Shown one piece after another: positions 52,640 through 62,285 of a stretch of 64,000 bases of DNA; the stretch's first letter is position 1; each line of letters starts with the position of its first letter. The DNA comes from Bacteroidota bacterium (GTDB taxonomy: Bacteria > Bacteroidota > Ignavibacteria > Ignavibacteriales > Ignavibacteriaceae). The position numbers were made by a program, and so were the translations under genes. Location: the NCBI GenBank assembly GCA_021815405.1, contig JAKAGV010000001.1:558001-622000 (forward strand), read 5' to 3'. The notes under the pieces were generated by a model. It was not told where the DNA came from and made no database searches. It saw only the letters and a program-made list of their open reading frames with translations.

Positions 52640-53158
52640 ATGAAAACCCTAATTCTCTCAATTCTTTTTGTTTGTTCTTCTTCCCTTGGAATGTTTGCTG
52701 CAAGCAGCAGATTTGCAAAAGAAGATACAGCGTCTCAATCTTCATTCGAGCAGCTGCTTTCTTTATATTATAACATAAAAGATGCACTCGTAAATTCCGA
52801 TGCCTCTTCAGCAGCTTCGAAAGCTGATGAGTTTGTTAATGTAGTCAAGAAAATTGATTCGAAAAAACTTCCGGAGTCGGAACAAAAGGCTTTTACCTCT
52901 TTGCAGAATAAACTAACTTCCGACGCTAAAAATATTTCGCAAAACAAAGACCTTGCAAAACAAAGAATCTATTTCGCTTCTTTATCGGATAACATTTATT
53001 CGCTCGCTAAAGAAGTTAAATTGTCAACTGAGCCAATTTATTACGATTACTGCCCGATGAAAAAGAAGTACTGGCTCAGCAGCGAATCTGCAATTAAGAA
53101 TCCCTACTTCGGAAAAGCTATGCCAACTTGCGGCGAAGTGAAGGAGACCTTAAAATAA
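52640..53158 (+). CDS. Exported DUF3347-domain protein
   Basis: A 172-residue protein with a signal peptide (residues 1-20) and a helical DUF3347 domain that ends in a C-terminal metal-site-like YYDYCPMKKKYWLSSE and MPTCGEVKE. DUF3347 proteins occur in copper-resistance operons, often fused to CusB adaptors. It precedes a multicopper oxidase gene on the same strand. Confidence 0.8.
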   Translation: MKTLILSILFVCSSSLGMFAASSRFAKEDTASQSSFEQLLSLYYNIKDALVNSDASSAASKADEFVNVVKKIDSKKLPESEQKAFTSLQNKLTSDAKNISQNKDLAKQRIYFASLSDNIYSLAKEVKLSTEPIYYDYCPMKKKYWLSSESAIKNPYFGKAMPTCGEVKETLK

Positions 53159-53182
53159 TGGAGTATTGAAATAATGGAGTAT

Positions 53183-53208
53183 TGTCCGAAGGACTCCTTC
53201 GGAGGAAT
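53183..53208 (+). repeat. 26-bp intergenic hairpin repeat, copy 2
   Basis: TGTCCGAAGGACTCCTTCGG followed by AGGAAT; the core TCCGAAGGA-C-TCCTTCGGA folds on itself. One mismatch from the copy at 39043. It is flanked by degenerate GGAGTATTG/GGAGTAAT words that also occur in other gaps (32495-32540, 48210-48250, 55540-55580). Confidence 0.6.
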
Positions 53209-53297
53209 GTTGAGGTAATGCTATAAGTTGTTCTACTCCATCACTCCACTATTCCAAAATGTTTGTTAAGCAAAGTGAGTAAATTCCCGAGGTAAAA

Positions 53298-55511
53298 TTG
53301 AAACAAATAAAACTAGTCAGACCTTTAATATTTCTTTTTTTCATAAGTTCTTTACATCTTGTATTTTCTCAACAGTTAGGTACAAGCCATTTGTATACTA
53401 CAGTTGCAAACGATACAACGTTTAATACATATAAACCGGACGCTAAACCCCAAGCTGTCCGTTATGATTTATATGTAAGAGACACTACCGTAAATTTTAC
53501 TGGCGAAGAAGCACATGCAATTTCTACCAATGGCTCGGTTCTCGGTCCTACTTTATATTTTACTGAAGGCGACACCGCAGAAATTTATGTTCATAATGAA
53601 ATGGACAAGCAAACGTCTATTCATTGGCACGGAATGATTGTGCCGAATCAATATGACGGCGTTGAATATCTTACGCAAGAACCTATCGATCCCGGACAAA
53701 CATTCTTGTATAAATTCCCCATCGTCCAAAGCGGTACATATTGGTATCATTCGCATTCCGGTCTTCAAGAGCAAAGCGGTTTGAACGGCGCATTGATAAT
53801 CTATAAAAGGCATGAGCCGAAGATGAAGGAATATACCTTGCTACTTAACGACTGGACGAACGAAAATCCTTACGAAGTTGAACGCTCTTTGCACATGGCA
53901 ACTGACTGGTACGCAATCGAAAAAGGCAGCGTGCAAAGTTACGGCGAAGCCTTAACGCAAGGCTATTTTTTCACTAAGCTTACCAACGAATGGAAGCGGA
54001 TGCTGTCCATGGATGTAAGCGACGTCTATTATAATGCATTCCTTACGAACGGTAAGATAGCACAAACCTTACATGACGCTAAGCCCGGCGAGAAAATTAG
54101 GTTAAGAATAATCAATGGCTCTTCATCAACTTATTTCTGGCTTCAGTTTGCCGGCGGTAAAATTACTGTAGTTGCAAGCGACGGCAGTGATGTTGTTCCG
54201 GTTAGCGTTGATAGAATGATTGTCGGTATTGCCGAGACTTACGATGTAATTGTTACTGTCCCCGACAGCGGCAAAAGTTTTGAGTTCCGTGCAACTTCCG
54301 AAGATAGAACTCATCATACTTCGCTGTGGCTTGGCAGCGGTGAAAAAATTTACGCTCCCACTCTTCCTACCTTGGAATATTTTGAAGGTATGAAGATGAT
54401 GAACGGCATGATGAATATGGACGGCACCATGAACAATATGGGCATGCAAATGAGTCTTCAGCAGATGGACATGAACACGGTAATGTACCCGGAAAATTTG
54501 GATACTACCACAACTCTCAATTATGCTATGCTTAAAGCCCCATTCAAAACAACATTGCCTAAAGGTCCGTTAAAGGTTTTACATTTTAATCTTACCGGAA
54601 ATATGAATCGTTATGTTTGGAGTATCAATAACAAGACTCTTTCCGAAGCGGATAAGATTTTAATTAAAAAGGGAGAGAACGTAATGATTGTTCTTTACAA
54701 CGGCACTATGATGCGCCACCCGATGCATCTTCATGGTCATTTCTTTAGAGTACTTAACGGACACGGCGATTATGACCCGCTGAAAAATGTTCTCGATATA
54801 ATGCCGATGGAAACTGACACAATAGAATTTGCAGCTAATTATTCCGGCGATTGGTTTTTCCATTGCCATATCCTTTACCACATGATGAGCGGTATGGGTA
54901 GAATTTTCAGCTATGTAGATTCTCCGCCCAATCCATTTTTGCCCGATTCCCAAAAGGCAATACAAAATTTATACGATGGCGATAGAATGTTTCACTTGGG
55001 CGCACGCGTTGGCTTGGAAAGCAGCGGCAGCGACGGCGAAGCAATGCTTGCTAATACACGCTACGAATTCCATACTGATTGGCATATCGGTATAAACAGC
55101 ATGAAAGGCTATGAGGATGAAACTGAATTTGGAAGATACCTTGGCGTTATGCAATGGTTGTTTCCTTATATTGGCTGGGATGTTAGATATTGGAATATTC
55201 ATGAACGCGGCAAAAATATGTTCGGTCAAGCTAATACCGCCGATAAGCGTAAAGTTTTAATTGCCGGAGTAAGGTACACTTTGCCCATGCTCGTCTTTGC
55301 CGATTTCAGAATCGATACTCAAGGGAGATTAAGATTTCAACTAAGCAGAGATGATATTCCGATTACTGCAAGACTGCGGTTAAATTTTATGGTTAACACT
55401 GATAGAGAAAGTATGGTTGGATTCAGATACATTATTACCAAATATTTTGGCATCTCAACACATTACGACAGCGACATGGGCTTCGGCGCCGGCATTACAA
55501 TAAATTATTGA
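53298..55511 (+). CDS. Multicopper oxidase fused to a CopB-like outer-membrane barrel
   Basis: A 737-residue exported protein (TTG start, GAGGT upstream; signal peptide to about residue 24). The multicopper oxidase part has the Cu ligands HWHGMIVPNQYDG, WYHSHSG, HPMHLHGHFF and HCHILYHMMSGMG, with a Met-rich insert near residues 360-400 as in CopA/CueO Cu(I) oxidases. The last ~180 residues (from DSQKAIQNLYDGDRM) form beta strands and end GAGITINY, like PcoB/CopB barrels. This fuses the oxidase to an outer-membrane module. Confidence 0.88.
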   Translation: MKQIKLVRPLIFLFFISSLHLVFSQQLGTSHLYTTVANDTTFNTYKPDAKPQAVRYDLYVRDTTVNFTGEEAHAISTNGSVLGPTLYFTEGDTAEIYVHNEMDKQTSIHWHGMIVPNQYDGVEYLTQEPIDPGQTFLYKFPIVQSGTYWYHSHSGLQEQSGLNGALIIYKRHEPKMKEYTLLLNDWTNENPYEVERSLHMATDWYAIEKGSVQSYGEALTQGYFFTKLTNEWKRMLSMDVSDVYYNAFLTNGKIAQTLHDAKPGEKIRLRIINGSSSTYFWLQFAGGKITVVASDGSDVVPVSVDRMIVGIAETYDVIVTVPDSGKSFEFRATSEDRTHHTSLWLGSGEKIYAPTLPTLEYFEGMKMMNGMMNMDGTMNNMGMQMSLQQMDMNTVMYPENLDTTTTLNYAMLKAPFKTTLPKGPLKVLHFNLTGNMNRYVWSINNKTLSEADKILIKKGENVMIVLYNGTMMRHPMHLHGHFFRVLNGHGDYDPLKNVLDIMPMETDTIEFAANYSGDWFFHCHILYHMMSGMGRIFSYVDSPPNPFLPDSQKAIQNLYDGDRMFHLGARVGLESSGSDGEAMLANTRYEFHTDWHIGINSMKGYEDETEFGRYLGVMQWLFPYIGWDVRYWNIHERGKNMFGQANTADKRKVLIAGVRYTLPMLVFADFRIDTQGRLRFQLSRDDIPITARLRLNFMVNTDRESMVGFRYIITKYFGISTHYDSDMGFGAGITINY

Positions 55512-55611
55512 ACTACTTTCAGGAAAATTATACTTATGGAGTATTGGAAGTTTGTAGTATTCTAATACTCCTTCGCTTCATAGAAAAAAATTACAAATAA
55601 TGAATAAGAAA

Positions 55612-55646
55612 TTTAAATTCTTTAAAAATATTTAAACTTCTTTAAT
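55612..55646. promoter_or_regulatory. TTTAAA array, TolC-CusBA operon
   Basis: TTTAAA 55612, TTTAAA 55621, TTTAAA 55631 and TTTAAT 55641 are spaced 9, 10 and 10 bp; identical over 31 bp to the array at 52390. Confidence 0.65.
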
Positions 55647-55707
55647 AAACCTCAAACCTTCCCGCTTAAAAAACTTCATTACCAAACTAAAATTAAACTT
55701 TCTTTTC

Positions 55708-55723
55708 TGGCATTATACTTTCT
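55708..55723 (+). promoter_or_regulatory. Sigma54-like promoter, TolC-CusBA operon
   Basis: TGGCATTATACTTTCT: GG-N10-TC. It is 62 bp downstream of the TTTAAA array, the same distance as in the DUF3347 operon. Confidence 0.5.
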
Positions 55724-55839
55724 ATATCATTTGCAAAAAATGGAAAATTACAAATAGAATGGAAATACCGGTAACAAAAAATTCAACTCATAATAATCTT
55801 AAAAAGACTTTTCAAACTCATGCTTACAAGGAGAATCAT

Positions 55840-57138
55840 TTGGAAAGAAAATCAAATTCATTTTACGCTTCCTTCTTAATCATTTTAACAATTTTATTTA
55901 CCCCGCTCTCGATTTATTCGCAAACAACCGGCGGCAGTGAGAATCTTAATGACCTTGTTAAAGAGGTGCTGCTAAACAACCCCCAGTTAAAAGCGGCGCG
56001 CAGTCAAACGCTTGCAGAGCAGACAAAAGTAAAACAAGTAACCGCATGGGATCCGCCGCAAGTTGGTGTTTCTTTTTATCAAACTCCAATTCAATACTTA
56101 AACCCGATAACAAACGGAATGGAAACTGATTACTACGTCCAGCAGATGTTTCCCTTTCCCGGCAAGCTTGGCAATATGGGCGATGCCGCATCGAGCAACG
56201 CTAAAATGTACGTTGAGCAATACACAGCTTTAAAGAATAAAATTATTAACGACCTAAAATCCAATTACTATATGCTTTACTTTGTTGAAAAGAAAATTGA
56301 AATCAACAAAGAGAATCAAGCGCTTTTGCAGCAGCTTGTTAATATTACGGCAAAGCAGTATGAAGTTGGAACCGGCAGCCAGGCTGATATGCTTAGAGCG
56401 CAAACGGAGCTATCAACTTTGATTAACGACGGCATAAATCTCCTCAAAGAAAAAACAAACGTTGAGACGATGATAAACACAATCCTAAGCCGTCCAGTTT
56501 ATACACCGCTGCCGGAGATTAAAGATATTCAAGATACAATCCCGGATTGGACTTACAGTCAGCTTTCTGATTTAGCTTTTCAAAACAGACCGGAGCTGAA
56601 AGCAATGCAGTTTAATGTTGATATGAATAAGTCTGAGTTAAAAGCATCGAAGCTTGAGTATTACCCGGACTTTATGGTTCAGCTTATGTATAAAAACATG
56701 GCAAACACTTCAAATGATTTTTGGTCTGCTATGGTTGGCGTAAATATTCCGCTTGCGTTTTGGTCTAAGGATAAATTTACCGGCAAGGTTCAAGAGAACG
56801 AAATAAACATAAGCACAGCGCAAGAACAATTAAGCTCGATGAAGAATATGGTTGCAAGTGATGTCCAGAATGCGCTGATAAAGATTCAATCAAATAAAAA
56901 TTTAATAGACCTTTATAAGAATACCGTTATACCGCAGGCTGAACAAACGCTTCAATCAACACTTGCAGCATACCAAACCGGCAAGACTGAATTCTTGATG
57001 TTTATCGATGCGTATAAAATGGTTCTGATGGCTAAGCAGGATTATTACATGTCGCAGATGAGTTACATGCAGAGCCAGGCGCTGCTTGAACAAGCCGTTG
57101 GGCTAAGCATAGATCAGATTAAAGAAAGAATTAAGTAA
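55840..57138 (+). CDS. TolC-family outer-membrane efflux channel (CusC-like)
   Basis: A 432-residue outer-membrane efflux protein with two OEP repeats (helical hairpins around LVKEVLLNNPQLKAARSQT and LSDLAFQNRPELKAMQFN). The TTG at 55840 is preferred: AAGGAG stands 6 bp before it and a signal peptide follows. An ATG at 55759 would add 27 residues without a ribosome site. It would form the exit duct for the downstream CusB-CusA pair and perhaps for the pump at 10 kb. Confidence 0.85.
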   Translation: MERKSNSFYASFLIILTILFTPLSIYSQTTGGSENLNDLVKEVLLNNPQLKAARSQTLAEQTKVKQVTAWDPPQVGVSFYQTPIQYLNPITNGMETDYYVQQMFPFPGKLGNMGDAASSNAKMYVEQYTALKNKIINDLKSNYYMLYFVEKKIEINKENQALLQQLVNITAKQYEVGTGSQADMLRAQTELSTLINDGINLLKEKTNVETMINTILSRPVYTPLPEIKDIQDTIPDWTYSQLSDLAFQNRPELKAMQFNVDMNKSELKASKLEYYPDFMVQLMYKNMANTSNDFWSAMVGVNIPLAFWSKDKFTGKVQENEINISTAQEQLSSMKNMVASDVQNALIKIQSNKNLIDLYKNTVIPQAEQTLQSTLAAYQTGKTEFLMFIDAYKMVLMAKQDYYMSQMSYMQSQALLEQAVGLSIDQIKERIK

Positions 57139-57160
57139 TGACTTTAGATGCTGGATACTC

Positions 57161-57250
57161 GATTCTGGATTCTGGATTCTCGATTCTGGATTCTGGATTC
57201 TCGATTCTGGATGAGTATCGAATATCGAGTATCAAGCATCGAGTATCGAG
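57161..57250. repeat. Tandem GATTCTS heptamers and GAGTATCGA words
   Basis: Seven head-to-tail copies of GATTCTG/GATTCTC (57161-57209) in the order GGC-GGC-G form a 21-bp period. They are followed by repeated GAGTATCGA/CATCGAGTATCGAG words to 57250. Non-coding, between the TolC and CusB genes. Confidence 0.75.
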
Positions 57251-57274
57251 TTTTAAGAATAAGGAAAATTAGTG

Positions 57275-58966
57275 ATGAAAAAATTTATCGTAGTTGGAAT
57301 AGTTTCAATAATAATAGGTCTGGGCGCAGGATGGCTGCTGTTCAGAAGTTCATCTTCTTCAACTTCTTCAGGCAAGCCGGGCGAAAGAAAAATTCTTTAC
57401 TACCGCTCGCCGATGAACCCAACGGTAACTTCAAAAGTGCCGATGAAAGATGCTATGGGAATGGATTACGTTCCGGTTTATGCCGATGACGGCGGCAGCG
57501 GCGGTGAAAGAAAAATTGCTTACTACCGCTCGCCGATGAATCCACAAGAAACTTCTCCCGTTCCAAAAAAAGATGAAATGGGAATGGACTACGTTCCCGT
57601 TTATGCTGACCAGGTCAGCTCGAATCAAATTCATATAGACCCGGCAACGCAGCAGAACATCGGCGTAACAACTGAGACTGCCGAGAAAAGAAAATTATCG
57701 CGAAACATCAGAACAACCGCTAACATTACTTACGATGAAACTAAGCTCTACACAGTCTCAACTAAAATTATGGGCTACATAGAAAAGCTTTATGTAGATT
57801 ATACCGGTCAGTATGTGCGCAAGGGACAGCCGCTGCTAAGCATTTACAGCCCGGATTTAGTCAGCACTCAAGAAGAATATCTTCAAGCAATAAAATATCG
57901 TAATCAAATTTCCGGCAATGGCTCTGCCATAAGCAAGCAAGGCGCTGAACAATTGGTACAAAGCGCAAAGCGAAGACTTCTTTACTGGGACATCTCTGAA
58001 AATGAAATTAAAGCTCTTGAAAAAAGAGGAACTCCGGAAAAGACAATGACGATTTATTCTCCGGCAGATGGAATCGTTACGGATAAAATGGTAATCAACG
58101 GTCAAAACATAATGCCCGGTATGGCGCTTTATAAAATTGCAGACCTCTCAACTGTTTGGGGTCTTGCTCAAATTTATCAGTACGAGCTTCCGTGGATTAA
58201 GCTTGGCGATAAAGTTGATTTACAGCTTTCTTACATTCCCGGAAAAACTTTTCAAGGAAGAATTACCTACATCTATCCTTACCTTGATACCGACGCAAAG
58301 ACAGTTCAAGTAAGAATTGAAATTCATAACTCAAGCAATTATGAATTTAAACCCGGCATGTTTGCAGATGCAGATATTAAATCTCCAATTACGCTTGAAA
58401 CAGTTGCGGTACCAAATCAAGCTATAATTCATACCGGCACAAGAGACGTAGCAATAATAGCCCTTGGTAACGGCTACTTTGAGCCTCGAACAGTTGTGCT
58501 TGGCGTCCGCGGAGACAGCGGCTACGTGCAAGTTCTAAAAGGTATAAATCCCGGCGATGAAGTTGTAACTTCTTCTCAGTTCCTTATCGATTCTGAAAGC
58601 AACTTGAACGCTGCATTAAATAATATGACGCTGCCGGATACTTCAGCAAATTCAAATCCTCCGGCGCAAAATAATTCTTCTGAAAATAAATCTGAAGGCA
58701 AAACTAAAAAAGAAGAATCGAAAAAAGATGATATGAGCGGTATGAATATGGGCGGCAATCATTCTACGCCGGTTGCATATAAAGGTGTAATTGATGTGGC
58801 CTCTATTGATGACAACATGGACGGCAAAGTTTATCAATGCCCGATGGACTTCAATGTTCTTTCCGATAAGCCCGGCGTAGACCCGAAATGCGGAATGAAA
58901 CTTCAAGAGGTTACTATTAAGCAGGCAGAAAAGAATTTAATAAAGCATGGTTTCAAAATAAAATAA
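57275..58966 (+). CDS. cusB: CusB-type RND adaptor with two N-terminal and one C-terminal metal-binding domains
   Basis: A 563-residue membrane-fusion protein. After one TM anchor come two copies of a ~35-residue HMBD domain (YYRSPMNPTVTSKVPMKDAM and YYRSPMNPQETSPVPKKDEM). The lipoyl/hairpin/barrel core contains GQYVRKGQPLLSIYSPDLV and VTDKMVINGQNIMPGMALY. A flexible linker precedes a C-terminal YQCPMDFNVLSDKPG...DPKCGMKL domain. The same C-terminal domain occurs in the protein at 62415. AAGGA precedes the GTG/ATG pair; the ATG is used. It delivers Cu(I)/Ag(I) from periplasm to the pump. Confidence 0.88.
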   Translation: MKKFIVVGIVSIIIGLGAGWLLFRSSSSSTSSGKPGERKILYYRSPMNPTVTSKVPMKDAMGMDYVPVYADDGGSGGERKIAYYRSPMNPQETSPVPKKDEMGMDYVPVYADQVSSNQIHIDPATQQNIGVTTETAEKRKLSRNIRTTANITYDETKLYTVSTKIMGYIEKLYVDYTGQYVRKGQPLLSIYSPDLVSTQEEYLQAIKYRNQISGNGSAISKQGAEQLVQSAKRRLLYWDISENEIKALEKRGTPEKTMTIYSPADGIVTDKMVINGQNIMPGMALYKIADLSTVWGLAQIYQYELPWIKLGDKVDLQLSYIPGKTFQGRITYIYPYLDTDAKTVQVRIEIHNSSNYEFKPGMFADADIKSPITLETVAVPNQAIIHTGTRDVAIIALGNGYFEPRTVVLGVRGDSGYVQVLKGINPGDEVVTSSQFLIDSESNLNAALNNMTLPDTSANSNPPAQNNSSENKSEGKTKKEESKKDDMSGMNMGGNHSTPVAYKGVIDVASIDDNMDGKVYQCPMDFNVLSDKPGVDPKCGMKLQEVTIKQAEKNLIKHGFKIK

Positions 58967-59030
58967 ACAAAAGAATTTAAAGCATTCAATCATGCGTCCA
59001 TAAATCCATGCATTTTTTTAGGAGTTTTTA

Positions 59031-62000
59031 ATGTTAGAAAAAATAATTGAGTACTCAGTCAAGAACAGATTCCTTGTAATCCTTGCAGTCGTCTTCTTGA
59101 TGGGCTGGGGAATTTACTCGCTGTACACAATGCCGGTGGATGCAATACCCGACTTAAGCGACGTGCAGGTAATCATCTACACAAAGTATGAAGGACAATC
59201 CCCGCAGATAGTTGAAGACCAGGTTACCTACCCGCTTACCACTGCGCTCGTATCTGTTCCAGGTGCAAGTGTTGTAAGAGGATATTCGTTCTTTGGTTAT
59301 TCACTTGTCTATGTCATTTTCAAAGATGGCACAGACCTTTACTGGGCGCGCAGCCGTGTACTGGAATATCTAAACTACGCAGCAAAGAGACTGCCCACTG
59401 GAGTTGTTCCGACTTTAGGACCCGATGCAACCGGTGTTGGATGGGTGTTTGAGTATGCGCTTACATCAAATAAACGCTCGCTTGCAGATCTCCGTACAAT
59501 TCAAGATTGGTATTTAAAATATCAGCTTAGTACAGTACCAGGTGTTGCTGAGGTTGCAAGCGTTGGCGGATATGTTAAGCAGTATCAAGTTACTGTTGAC
59601 CCTGCAAAGCTTCTTGCATACAACATTCCGTTAAGCGATGTTGAAATGGCACTCAAGAAATCGAACAATGATGTCGGCGGTGAGACGATTGAAATGGGCG
59701 AATCTGAATTTATGATAAGAGGCTTGGGTTATATTAAAACTCTTCAAGATGTTGAGAACATTCCGGTAATGGTTGATAAAAAAACTAACACCCCGGTTTA
59801 TATTAAAGATATTGCTAACGTAGCCTATGGTCCGGAGATGCGCCGCGGCCTGGCGGAGCTTAACGGCAAAGGCGAAACTGTTGGTGGTATAATCGTTATG
59901 CGATATGGTGAGAACGCACTAAAAACTATAGAAGGCGTAAAAGCCAAATTAGCTGAGCTTAAACAAGGTCTTCCGCCGGATGTTAAGATTACTACCGTAT
60001 ACGATCGCTCCGGCTTAATTGAAAGAGCTATTGATACACTCAAAGATAAACTAATAGAAGAAATTTTAATCGTAGCTCTTGTTTGTATTTTATTCTTAAT
60101 GCACGCACGAAGCGCTTTTGTTGCAATCTTTACTCTGCCTACTGCAATCTTGATGTCGTTCATCGTGATGAAGATGCAGGGAATAAATGCTAATATAATG
60201 TCGCTTGGCGGAATTGCAATTGCCATAGGGGCTATGGTGGACGCTGCCATCATCATGATAGAAAACGCCCACAAGCATATCGAGCATGATAACTTGAAGC
60301 CGCCTGAACAAAGGCGCGACCGCTGGCAGCTAATAATAGAAGCCGCTAAGGAAGTTGGTCCTTCACTGTTCTATTCGCTGCTTGTAATAACTGTTTCCTT
60401 CATCCCAATCTTTACCATGGAAGCGCAGGAAGGAAGATTGTTCAAGCCGCTTGCTTTCACAAAAACTTATTCAATGGCTGGCGCGGCAATTTTATCTATT
60501 ACACTTGTGCCCGTACTGATGGGTTACTGGATTCGCGGAAGAATTATGCCGGAGGAGAAAAATCCTATAAATAAATTCTTGATAAAAATTTATCATCCGG
60601 TAGTAAACTTTGTAATCAAGCATTGGAAGTATGTACTGATTACAGCCCTTGTTCTGATTAGCATAACTTATATCCCATTTTCAAAAATCGGCAGTGAGTT
60701 TATGCCGCCTCTTTATGAAGGCGATTTGCTTTACATGCCTACTACGCTTCCGGGTATTTCTATTACAAAAGCAAGAGAGCTGCTTCAGCAGGCGGATAAG
60801 ATTATCGCATCCTTCCCGGAAGTGCATCATGTATTTGGTAAGATTGGAAGAGCCGAAACTGCAACAGACCCCGCCGGTCTTGATATGACAGAAACTACCA
60901 TCATGCTTAAGCCCGAAAGCGAATGGCCCAAAGGAATGACGGTAAAAAAACTTATCGACCAGATGAATGAAGCAATTCATTTCCCTGGGGTAACTAATGC
61001 ATGGACGATGCCTATTAAAACAAGAACAGACATGCTTTCAACCGGAATTAAAACTCCAGTCGGAATTAAAATCTCCGGTCCTAATCTCGATACTCTTCAA
61101 TCAATCGGAGAAAAGGTTGAAGCAATTATGCGCACTGTTCCCGGCACTCTCAGTGCTTATGCTGAAAGAACCGTCGGCGGCAATTATGTTGACGCAAATA
61201 TTAATCGCGAAGAAGCTGCAAGGTATGGATTAACAATTCAAGATGTCGAAGATGTTGTTCAATCTGCGATGGGAGGAATGAATGTAACAACTACGGTTGA
61301 AGGGCTTGAACGTTTCCCGGTTAATTTAAGATATGGAAGAGAAGAACGAGACAATATCGATGCTTTGAAAAGAGTTCTCGTTCCAACTCCAACCGGTGCG
61401 CAAGTTCCAATGGGACAGCTTGCAGACTTTACCATGCACAAAGGTCCGATGGTTATTAAAACCGAAGGCACAAGACCAAACGCCTGGGTTTATGTTGATC
61501 TTAAAACTTCCGACATTGGCTCGTACGTTAAAAATGCTCAACGGATCGTTTCGCAGAATATCAAAATACCTGCCGGTTACAGCCTTGTCTGGAGCGGCGA
61601 GTTTGAGTACATGCAGCATGCAAACCAGCGGCTGATGATTGTAATTCCTTTGACGTTGTTCATCATATTCTTAATCATCTACTTGAATACAAAGTCTTTG
61701 AAGAAAGTTGCCATCATCTTCCTTGCAGTTCCGTTCTCTCTTGTTGGAACTTTCTGGCTGCTTTACATACTCGGTTATAATTTAAGTATCGCAGTCTGGG
61801 TTGGTATAATTGCGCTTGCCGGGCTCGATGCAGAAACCGGCGTGGTTATGCTTCTCTACTTAGATGTTGCTTACAAAGAATGGCAGGATAAAGGAATGAT
61901 GAGAGGCATTAAAGACTTAATTGATTCAATCCATCACGGCGCTGTAAAGAGAGTAAGACCAAAAATAATGACGGCGTCTGTAATCGTTGCAGGTTTAGTT

Positions 62001-62183
62001 CCAATCATGTGGAGCAACGGCGCGGGTGCAGATGTAATGAAAAGAATTGCTGCGCCAATGCTTGGCGGCGTTGTTACATCAGTGCTGATGGAGCTTGCTG
62101 TCTATCCGGTTATCTATTACCTGTGGAAATCTTACGAGCTTAAAAAGGAAGCAAAGAAAAACGGACTCGTTTTAGAGAATTAA
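59031..62183 (+). CDS. cusA: CusA/CzcA-type heavy-metal RND permease
   Basis: A 1050-residue RND pump of normal length: N-terminal DAIPDLSDVQVIIYTKYEGQ, TM4 motif GGIAIAIGAMVDAAIIMIENA with the proton-relay Asp, and the second-half TM10 segment GIIALAGLDAETGVVMLLYL. Several Met pairs in the periplasmic part (DMTETTIMLK region) suit a Cu/Ag substrate. It follows the CusB gene by 64 bp and is followed by two small metal-binding proteins. Confidence 0.93.
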   Translation: MLEKIIEYSVKNRFLVILAVVFLMGWGIYSLYTMPVDAIPDLSDVQVIIYTKYEGQSPQIVEDQVTYPLTTALVSVPGASVVRGYSFFGYSLVYVIFKDGTDLYWARSRVLEYLNYAAKRLPTGVVPTLGPDATGVGWVFEYALTSNKRSLADLRTIQDWYLKYQLSTVPGVAEVASVGGYVKQYQVTVDPAKLLAYNIPLSDVEMALKKSNNDVGGETIEMGESEFMIRGLGYIKTLQDVENIPVMVDKKTNTPVYIKDIANVAYGPEMRRGLAELNGKGETVGGIIVMRYGENALKTIEGVKAKLAELKQGLPPDVKITTVYDRSGLIERAIDTLKDKLIEEILIVALVCILFLMHARSAFVAIFTLPTAILMSFIVMKMQGINANIMSLGGIAIAIGAMVDAAIIMIENAHKHIEHDNLKPPEQRRDRWQLIIEAAKEVGPSLFYSLLVITVSFIPIFTMEAQEGRLFKPLAFTKTYSMAGAAILSITLVPVLMGYWIRGRIMPEEKNPINKFLIKIYHPVVNFVIKHWKYVLITALVLISITYIPFSKIGSEFMPPLYEGDLLYMPTTLPGISITKARELLQQADKIIASFPEVHHVFGKIGRAETATDPAGLDMTETTIMLKPESEWPKGMTVKKLIDQMNEAIHFPGVTNAWTMPIKTRTDMLSTGIKTPVGIKISGPNLDTLQSIGEKVEAIMRTVPGTLSAYAERTVGGNYVDANINREEAARYGLTIQDVEDVVQSAMGGMNVTTTVEGLERFPVNLRYGREERDNIDALKRVLVPTPTGAQVPMGQLADFTMHKGPMVIKTEGTRPNAWVYVDLKTSDIGSYVKNAQRIVSQNIKIPAGYSLVWSGEFEYMQHANQRLMIVIPLTLFIIFLIIYLNTKSLKKVAIIFLAVPFSLVGTFWLLYILGYNLSIAVWVGIIALAGLDAETGVVMLLYLDVAYKEWQDKGMMRGIKDLIDSIHHGAVKRVRPKIMTASVIVAGLVPIMWSNGAGADVMKRIAAPMLGGVVTSVLMELAVYPVIYYLWKSYELKKEAKKNGLVLEN

Positions 62184-62185
62184 TA

Positions 62186-62236
62186 ACTTCTCTGTGAAAC
62201 TCAGTGTTACCTCTGCGATACTCTGTGTAACAAAGC
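62186..62236. repeat. Intergenic CTCTGTG-type degenerate repeat
   Basis: Three related words (TCTCTGTGAAACTC, CCTCTGCGATACTC, CTCTGTGTAAC) follow the CusA stop. They read like a decayed tandem repeat. No ORF or hairpin is visible. Confidence 0.4.
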
Positions 62237-62285
62237 CTTAAGAAATTAAGCAGAGTTGAACAGAGAGAAAACTTAGGAAATAAAA

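Noticed and set aside
57148-57489. Frame of Trp/Ile/Leu/Asp repeats
   Set aside because: It is the translation of the tandem GATTCTS repeat running into the CusB gene in the wrong frame.
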